A stretch of 64,000 nucleotides of DNA from contig OZ240251.1 in assembly GCA_965198285.1 (NCBI GenBank), forward strand, positions 2,728,001 through 2,792,000, read 5' to 3'. Every line of letters starts with the position of its first letter. Within the stretch, counting starts at the first letter, position 1. Positions 59,064 to 64,000 of the stretch are shown one piece after another. This DNA is from UBA11872 sp965198285. GTDB lineage: Bacteria > Chloroflexota > UBA11872. The notes below the pieces were generated by a model, which saw nothing but the letters and a program-made list of their open reading frames with translations, was not told the DNA's origin and ran no database searches. The position numbers and the translations under genes are program-made.

Positions 59064-60239
59064 TCAATCTGCCCCAGATGGAGCATCGGCGCAACATTGA
59101 CCGTTGCTCGACGGCCAGCGAATCACGCCGCCAACAAGGGTCATACGCGGGCGAAGGCTCGGATCGAGCAGGACGAGATCGGCGACCGCGCCGGTGCGCA
59201 GGCCGCCGGGGTCCAGGCCGATCGAGGCACGCGGGGCTTCGGAGGCCATGTGCAGCGCGACGGCCGGGGCGACGTCCAGCCAATCCACCGCGCGCCGCAC
59301 AGCGGCGTCGAGCGTGACGGCGCTGCCGGCCAGCCGACGGTCGGCCAGGCGCACCGAGTCCGCATCCACGCGCAAGCGGCGGCCGGCCCAGGCGTAGTCG
59401 CCCGGCGGACAGCCGGCCGGAGGCACGCCGTCGGAAATGAGGACGATGCGTCCGGTCGTGCGGGTGGCGGCCAAAATGCGCGCCGGCGCCCGGCTGACGT
59501 GCAGGCCATCCAGGATCAGTTCAGCATCTACGTCGCCACGGTCGAGCAGCGCGCCCACGAGGCCAGGCGCGCGATGGTGGAACCCACGCATGCCGTTGTA
59601 GGCGTGGGTCACACGCTTCACGCCGGCACCGAACGCCGCCAGCGCCTCGGGGTGTGACGCGTCGGTGTGCCCAAGGCTCAGCACGACGCCGTCGCGATGC
59701 AGGTCGTCGATCTGCGCGGGCGTCAAACGTTCGGCCGCGACGGTCATGAGCCGGATTGGCGACGCGGCGGCGGCACGCATGTCTTGCCAGAGCGAGCGGT
59801 CGTAGTCGCGAAACGCGCCTGGCCGGAACATGCCGGGCTGGTCAGGCGAGAGAAACGGCCCTTCGGCATGCACGCCCAGGACGCGCGCCCCGCGCGGGTC
59901 GCCCCGGACAGCCGCCAGGGCTGCCAGCAGGTCGTCGGGCGCAGCGGCGACGACCGTGGGCAGGAAGCCGGTCACGCCGTGCGCCAGCAGCTCGAGCGAC
60001 AGCGGCGCTATGTCGCCGGGCCGCATGACGTCGAAACCACGGCGTCCGTGGACGTGCGTGTCAACGAGCCCCTGAGCCAGGACGCCGGGACCATCAACGA
60101 TCAACGCGCCGGCCGGAGCGGCAATTGGCGCGGCGCTTACGGCGGTGACCACGCCGTTCGACACCAGCACCCATCGATCCACGAGCAGCCGGCCGTCGCA
60201 GGCCAGGGCCACGTGACGGAACTGAATCGGCGGGGACAT
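59064..60239 (-). CDS. nagA: N-acetylglucosamine-6-phosphate deacetylase
   Basis: A 391-residue amidohydrolase of standard length. GLVDTHVHGRRGFDV replaces the usual H-x-H-G metal strand, GVHAEGPFLSPDQPG holds the key Glu, and LGHTDASHPE, VTHAYNGMRGFHHR and VLISDGVPP supply the other catalytic His and Asp. NagA deacetylates GlcNAc-6-P in amino sugar recycling. No nagB or transporter gene is adjacent; it is divergent from the aldolase gene. Confidence 0.92.
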   Translation of the reverse strand: MSPPIQFRHVALACDGRLLVDRWVLVSNGVVTAVSAAPIAAPAGALIVDGPGVLAQGLVDTHVHGRRGFDVMRPGDIAPLSLELLAHGVTGFLPTVVAAAPDDLLAALAAVRGDPRGARVLGVHAEGPFLSPDQPGMFRPGAFRDYDRSLWQDMRAAAASPIRLMTVAAERLTPAQIDDLHRDGVVLSLGHTDASHPEALAAFGAGVKRVTHAYNGMRGFHHRAPGLVGALLDRGDVDAELILDGLHVSRAPARILAATRTTGRIVLISDGVPPAGCPPGDYAWAGRRLRVDADSVRLADRRLAGSAVTLDAAVRRAVDWLDVAPAVALHMASEAPRASIGLDPGGLRTGAVADLVLLDPSLRPRMTLVGGVIRWPSSNGQCCADAPSGAD

Positions 60240-60306
60240 GCGGCGATGTTGGGCGCGCCACGTGCGCCGCGCAACCCAGGGGCGGCACCGTCCTTTCCGG
60301 CCGGAG

Positions 60307-60312
60307 TATCAT
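60307..60312 (+). promoter_or_regulatory. Candidate -10 element TATCAT before the aldolase
   Basis: TATCAT lies 54 nt before the GTG start, in the divergent gap with nagA. No clear -35 box. Confidence 0.25.
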
Positions 60313-60366
60313 GAGGGTTGCCCGCATGCGATTGGGCCAACTCTCGCGACAAGGAGCGTTACTCGC

Positions 60367-61449
60367 GTGCCGCTGATTCCCCTGCGCGTGTTGTTGGACC
60401 ACGCCGCGGAAAACGACTACGGCGTGGCGGCCTTCAACGTGAACAACATGGAGCAGGTGCAAGCCGTGATGACGGCGGCCAGCCGGACCGATGCGCCGGT
60501 AATCATCCAGGCCAGTCGGGGCGCGCGGGCGTATTCGAACGAGGCGTATCTGCGCCACCTGATGCTGGCGGCCGCCGAACTCCATCCGCACATCCCCATC
60601 GCGCTGCACCAGGATCACGGCAACAGCCCGGCGACATGCCTGAGCGCAATGGACCAGGGCTACACCAGCGTGATGATGGACGGCTCGCTGCTGGAAGACG
60701 GCGCGACGCCCTCGGATTACACCTATAACGTGGCCGTCACCCGCGAGGTTGTGGAACTAGCCCACGCGCGGGGGGTCAGCGTGGAAGGCGAACTGGGCGT
60801 GCTGGGCAGCCTGGAGACCGGCATGGGCGAGCAGGAAGACGGGCACGGAGCACTCGGCGTGATGGACCGCGAGCAGCTCGTCACCAATCCCGAGCAGGCG
60901 GAGGACTTCGTGGCGCGCACGCAGGTGGACGCGCTGGCCGTGGCCATCGGGACCAGTCACGGCGCCTACAAGTTCAGCCGCAAGCCGGACGCGGGCGTGC
61001 TGGTGATGGACTGCATCCGCGAGATCCACCGGAGTCTGCCCAACACGCACCTCGTCATGCACGGCAGTTCCTCAATCCCTCAGGAATTGCAAGACCTGTT
61101 CAACGCCTACGGCGGCCAGATGCGTCAGACGTGGGGAGTACCGGTGGAGGAGATTCAAGAAGGCATCCGGCACGGCGTGCGCAAGATCAACTTGGACACC
61201 GACAACCGGCTGGCAATGTCCGGTGCCGTGCGCAGGGTCCTTACCGAAGCACGGGGCGAGTTCGACCCGCGGCAATACCTGGGACCGGCTCGCGAGGCGA
61301 TGACGGATGTTTGCATCGCTCGGATGGAAGCGTTCGGCATGGTGGGCCAGGCGGGCGGCGTGCCCGTGGTGTCCCTGGAGCAAATGGCGCAGCGGTACGG
61401 CCGGCAGTCGCCAGTCGCCAGTGTTCAGTCGTCAGTTGCAAGTGGTTAG
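60367..61449 (+). CDS. fba: Class II fructose-bisphosphate aldolase
   Basis: A 360-residue enzyme from GTG 60367, with AAGGAG ten bases upstream. IALHQDHGNSPATC, SVEGELGVLG, GTSHGAYKF and VMHGSSSIP carry the zinc ligands and substrate residues. RKINLDTDNRLAMSGAVRR is the phosphate-binding loop. It resembles the Calvin-cycle-type subgroup. The last ten residues (SPVASVQSSVASG) come from a simple CAGTCGCCAGT repeat that seems to have extended the gene end. Confidence 0.92.
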   Translation: MPLIPLRVLLDHAAENDYGVAAFNVNNMEQVQAVMTAASRTDAPVIIQASRGARAYSNEAYLRHLMLAAAELHPHIPIALHQDHGNSPATCLSAMDQGYTSVMMDGSLLEDGATPSDYTYNVAVTREVVELAHARGVSVEGELGVLGSLETGMGEQEDGHGALGVMDREQLVTNPEQAEDFVARTQVDALAVAIGTSHGAYKFSRKPDAGVLVMDCIREIHRSLPNTHLVMHGSSSIPQELQDLFNAYGGQMRQTWGVPVEEIQEGIRHGVRKINLDTDNRLAMSGAVRRVLTEARGEFDPRQYLGPAREAMTDVCIARMEAFGMVGQAGGVPVVSLEQMAQRYGRQSPVASVQSSVASG

Positions 61450-61614
61450 TGGCCAGCGTGCGGAGCTCGGGTTGGCCTCAGTCTGAGGTTCCACCGTGGT
61501 CTTAGTGCCCCGCCGGCGGCGGCGTGGGAAGACTGGCGCCGCGAGCGCCACGTGTCGCTAGGCCGGCAACGGCTCCCTGAGGCACTGTCACACAGCGCCC
61601 CGCAGGGCTGACGT

Positions 61615-62670
61615 CTAGACCAGCGAGGCCACCAGGTCGCCGACGGCGGCGGTGCCCATGCCCATGCGGCCGGCGCTCATTGACTTGATCTTGCCGCTTT
61701 GGAGCGCGCTGACGATCGCGCCCTCGACCCGCCCGGCGCCGGCGGACTCGCCCAGGTGGTCAAGCAGCATGTGCATGGCGTTGATGGCAGCGAGCGGGTT
61801 GATGACGCCCTGGCCCGTGTACTTGGGGGCCGAGCCGCCGATGGGCTCGAACATGGAGACGCCTTCGGGGTTGATGTTGCCGCCGGCGGCGATGCCGAGG
61901 CCGCCGGAGATGATGGCGCCGATGTCAGTGATGATGTCCCCAAAGAGGTTTTCGGTGACGACGACGTCAAACCACTCGGGGTTCTTGACAAACCACATGG
62001 CGGCTGCGTCCACGTGGGCGTACTCGCGAGTGACGTCGGGGTAGTCGGCGTCGCCAATCTCGTTGAACGCGCGCCACCAAGTGCCGCCCACGTTGGTCAG
62101 CACGTTGGTCTTGGCCACCAGGTGCAGCTGCTTGCGCTCATTGCGGCGGCGAGTGAGTTCGAAGGCGTAGCGCACCGCACGGGCCGTGCCGCGCCAGGTT
62201 GTGCAGTGGATCTGGGTGGACACCTCGTGCTCGGTGCCGGCGTACTGCACGCCGCCCATGCCGGTATACATGCCCTCGGTGTTCTCACGAACGACGACGA
62301 AATCGATCTCGTCGGGGCCCTTGTCCTTGAGGGGCGTCTCGACGTTGGGATAGAGCTTGACCGGGCGCAGGTTGATGTACTGGTCCAGCTCGAATCGGGC
62401 CTTGAGCAGAATGCCCTTTTCGAGGATGCCGGGGGCGACATCCGGATGGCCGATGGCGCCGAGGAAGATTCCGTCGAAGCTGCGCAGGTCATCCACGGCC
62501 GAGTCGGGCAGCGTCTCGCCGGTTCGGAGGTAGCGCTCACCGCCGAAGTCAAGCTCGGTGAGGTCGTAAGCAAAGCTCTCCGCAGCGGCGGCCGCGGCCA
62601 GAACTTTCAACGCTTCGGCGGTGACTTCGGGTCCGGTTCCGTCACCGGCAATAACAGCTATGCGATGCAC
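61615..62670 (-). CDS. Isopropylmalate/isocitrate dehydrogenase-family enzyme
   Basis: A 351-residue beta-decarboxylating dehydrogenase starting MHRIAVIAGDGTGPEVTAEA. FVVVRENTEGMYTG and DNA-independent metal residues in VTENLFGDIITDIGA fit the family. The NAD-binding loop is GGSAPKYTGQGVINPLAAI, closest to 3-isopropylmalate dehydrogenase-like proteins but with K where LeuB normally has D in GSAPD. Leucine synthesis (LeuB) or another 2-hydroxyacid is possible. No leu genes are adjacent. Confidence 0.87.
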   Translation of the reverse strand: MHRIAVIAGDGTGPEVTAEALKVLAAAAAAESFAYDLTELDFGGERYLRTGETLPDSAVDDLRSFDGIFLGAIGHPDVAPGILEKGILLKARFELDQYINLRPVKLYPNVETPLKDKGPDEIDFVVVRENTEGMYTGMGGVQYAGTEHEVSTQIHCTTWRGTARAVRYAFELTRRRNERKQLHLVAKTNVLTNVGGTWWRAFNEIGDADYPDVTREYAHVDAAAMWFVKNPEWFDVVVTENLFGDIITDIGAIISGGLGIAAGGNINPEGVSMFEPIGGSAPKYTGQGVINPLAAINAMHMLLDHLGESAGAGRVEGAIVSALQSGKIKSMSAGRMGMGTAAVGDLVASLV

Positions 62671-62747
62671 AGGGCGCCTTGGCCGCTTGCGGCCGCGTAT
62701 CAGGTGGGCGCGCGAGGATACCGGAGACGGCGGTCGCTGAGGGGTCC

Positions 62748-62753
62748 TAGACT
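62748..62753 (+). promoter_or_regulatory. Candidate -10 element TAGACT, leaderless start
   Basis: TAGACT ends 6 nt before the ATG of the propeller protein gene. If used, the transcript would begin at or near the start codon, giving a leaderless mRNA. Confidence 0.3.
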
Positions 62754-62759
62754 CGCCGC

Positions 62760-63965
62760 ATGTCGAGAAACCTAGTCGTACCCGACGTTTCGGTGCGGCG
62801 CCTGACGCAGCCGCCCGGCGACCACTTCTTCGGCTATTACGAGAAGACGCCGTGGTCGCCAGACGGCACGCGGCTGCTGGGCATGCGCGTGGGGTTCAGG
62901 GACCGGCAGCCGGTTCCCGAGGACGAGATCGAACTGGGCGTGGTGGATCCACGGGGGCTGCGACCGTTCCAGCCGTTCGCGACCACGAGGGCCTGGTGCT
63001 GGCAGCAGGGCACGATGCTGCAGTGGCTGCCGGGCGCTACCAACACCGTGGTTTACAACCGGCGGCGGGCCGGACGGTTCGAGGGAGTGGTGCATGACCT
63101 GGCGACGGGCAACGCGCGCGCGCTGGAGCGCGGCGTGTATGCAGTGGATCCGAAGGGGCGGTACGCGGTGGGGCTGAACTTCGCTCGACTGGCGACGCAG
63201 CGACCGGGCTATGGATACGAGGGCGTGCCGGATCCCTGGGCGGACGATGAGGCGCCGGCCGAGGACGGTGTGTGGCGGATCGATCTCGTCAGCGGACGGG
63301 CCGTGTTGGCGCTGTCGCTGGCGGAGATCGTGGACCTCGACCCGGACGCGAGCATGGTTGGGCAAGTTCACTGGCTGAATCACGCGCAGATCAACACGGA
63401 CGGAACGCGGATCGCGGTGCTGCATCGCTGGCAGCCGCCCGATGGGCCCAGACAGACGCGTTTGCTCACGCTGGCGCCGGACGGCTCGGACGCGCGGGTG
63501 ATCTGGGCGGCGCGCCTGGTGTCGCACTACGACTGGCGCAGCGCCGACGAGATCCTGGTGTGGGGCGGTGCGCCGACGGCGACGAACGGCTTCTGGCGCG
63601 TCAGCGACGCCGGGGCCGAGGCGCAGATCCTTGCGCCCGACGTTCTGACCGAGGACGGCCACTGTTCGTACTCGCCGGACCGGGCCTGGATTGCGAACGA
63701 CACGTATCCCGACGACCAGAATCTACGGCGGCTGATGATCGTGCGGGCGGCGGATGGGCTGCGGGTGGACCTGGGCGCGTTCCATGCGCCACCCGAGTTC
63801 GAGGGTCCGCTACGCGTGGACCTGCACCCTCGATGGAACCGAGACGGGACCGCACTGTGCATCGATTCGGTGCACGAAGGGACGCGCCAGATGTACGCGG
63901 TGGATCTCGGTCCCGCGCTGGCGGCCGCGGCGACGATTCCCGTGGAGTCACCGGGCGACGCCTAG
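62760..63965 (+). CDS. WD40/TolB-like beta-propeller protein
   Basis: A 401-residue protein without signal peptide. It opens with GDHFFGYYEKTPWSPDGTRL and has repeated strands with SPDG, DPKGRYAVGLNF, NTDGTRIAVLHRW, SPDRAWIAND and HPRWNRDGTALCID, the pattern of TolB or oligogalacturonate-lyase-like propellers. Similar proteins are linked to polysaccharide degradation, but no catalytic residues can be assigned. Confidence 0.72.
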   Translation: MSRNLVVPDVSVRRLTQPPGDHFFGYYEKTPWSPDGTRLLGMRVGFRDRQPVPEDEIELGVVDPRGLRPFQPFATTRAWCWQQGTMLQWLPGATNTVVYNRRRAGRFEGVVHDLATGNARALERGVYAVDPKGRYAVGLNFARLATQRPGYGYEGVPDPWADDEAPAEDGVWRIDLVSGRAVLALSLAEIVDLDPDASMVGQVHWLNHAQINTDGTRIAVLHRWQPPDGPRQTRLLTLAPDGSDARVIWAARLVSHYDWRSADEILVWGGAPTATNGFWRVSDAGAEAQILAPDVLTEDGHCSYSPDRAWIANDTYPDDQNLRRLMIVRAADGLRVDLGAFHAPPEFEGPLRVDLHPRWNRDGTALCIDSVHEGTRQMYAVDLGPALAAAATIPVESPGDA

Positions 63966-63968
63966 AAT

Positions 63969-63994
63969 GCGTTCCGGCGACATCGCCGGAACGC
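63969..63994 (+). terminator. Strong GC-rich hairpin after the last gene
   Basis: Perfect 11-bp arms GCGTTCCGGCG and CGCCGGAACGC with loop ACAT begin 4 bp after the propeller gene stop codon. The window ends too soon to show whether a U-run follows. Confidence 0.6.
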
Positions 63995-64000
63995 AGGAGA

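Overview
The window is bacterial, GC-rich (roughly two-thirds G+C by eye) and densely coded on both strands, with many 4-11 bp gene overlaps. The gene mix is a futalosine-type menaquinone pathway, a Pup-like protein-tagging module, many secreted lipoproteins, several Gfo/Idh/MocA sugar oxidoreductases, a sulfatase and REP-like intergenic repeats. It fits an environmental, probably aerobic organism such as a Chloroflexota lineage, but no rRNA or taxonomic marker is present, so this placement is inference. I saw no tRNA, rRNA or CRISPR array.

Region 1-12.4 kb: a truncated EamA-type transporter; an ECF sigma factor fused through a membrane segment and a 24-bp-repeat linker to a VWA domain; an ornithine cyclodeaminase-family protein; a Dop / small GGQ-ended tag / PafA module; a beta-propeller protein; a secreted protein with about 21 RCC1-type repeats; and a MarR regulator with a readable promoter and operator.

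Region 12.6-28.4 kb: metabolic genes. These are FabZ, a 2-hydroxyacid dehydrogenase, a HAD phosphatase, UbiD/UbiA/UbiX (late menaquinone steps), a voltage-sensor potassium channel, an amidohydrolase, an SDR, a DUF429-like protein, threonine synthase, a CocE-like hydrolase, an aldo/keto reductase and a CehA/McbA-like metallohydrolase.

Region 28.4-42.4 kb: an accessory region. It holds REP-like repeats, an IS110-family transposase with a strongly structured upstream region (candidate bridge RNA), a second secreted protein sharing a duplicated N-terminal domain with the RCC1 protein, gene remnants, a HEPN-type protein, an MmeI-like restriction-methylation enzyme, a DUF4238 protein, a sulfatase, an array of about eleven repeat units and a GIY-YIG protein.

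Region 42.4-53.4 kb: a lipoprotein cytochrome c beside a Gfo/Idh oxidoreductase, a lipoprotein peroxiredoxin with an in-frame UGA at the catalytic cysteine (a probable selenoprotein with a SECIS-like hairpin), small lipoproteins (one frameshifted), an MBL hydrolase, and an operon of MDR dehydrogenase, Gfo/Idh and HisG.

Region 53.5-64 kb: a compact operon tetR-mqnE-mqnA-mqnC-mqnD with a palindromic operator just before tetR, which makes the early futalosine steps completed by the 15-18.5 kb cluster. It is followed by NagA, class II aldolase, an isopropylmalate dehydrogenase-family enzyme, a second beta-propeller protein and a terminal hairpin.
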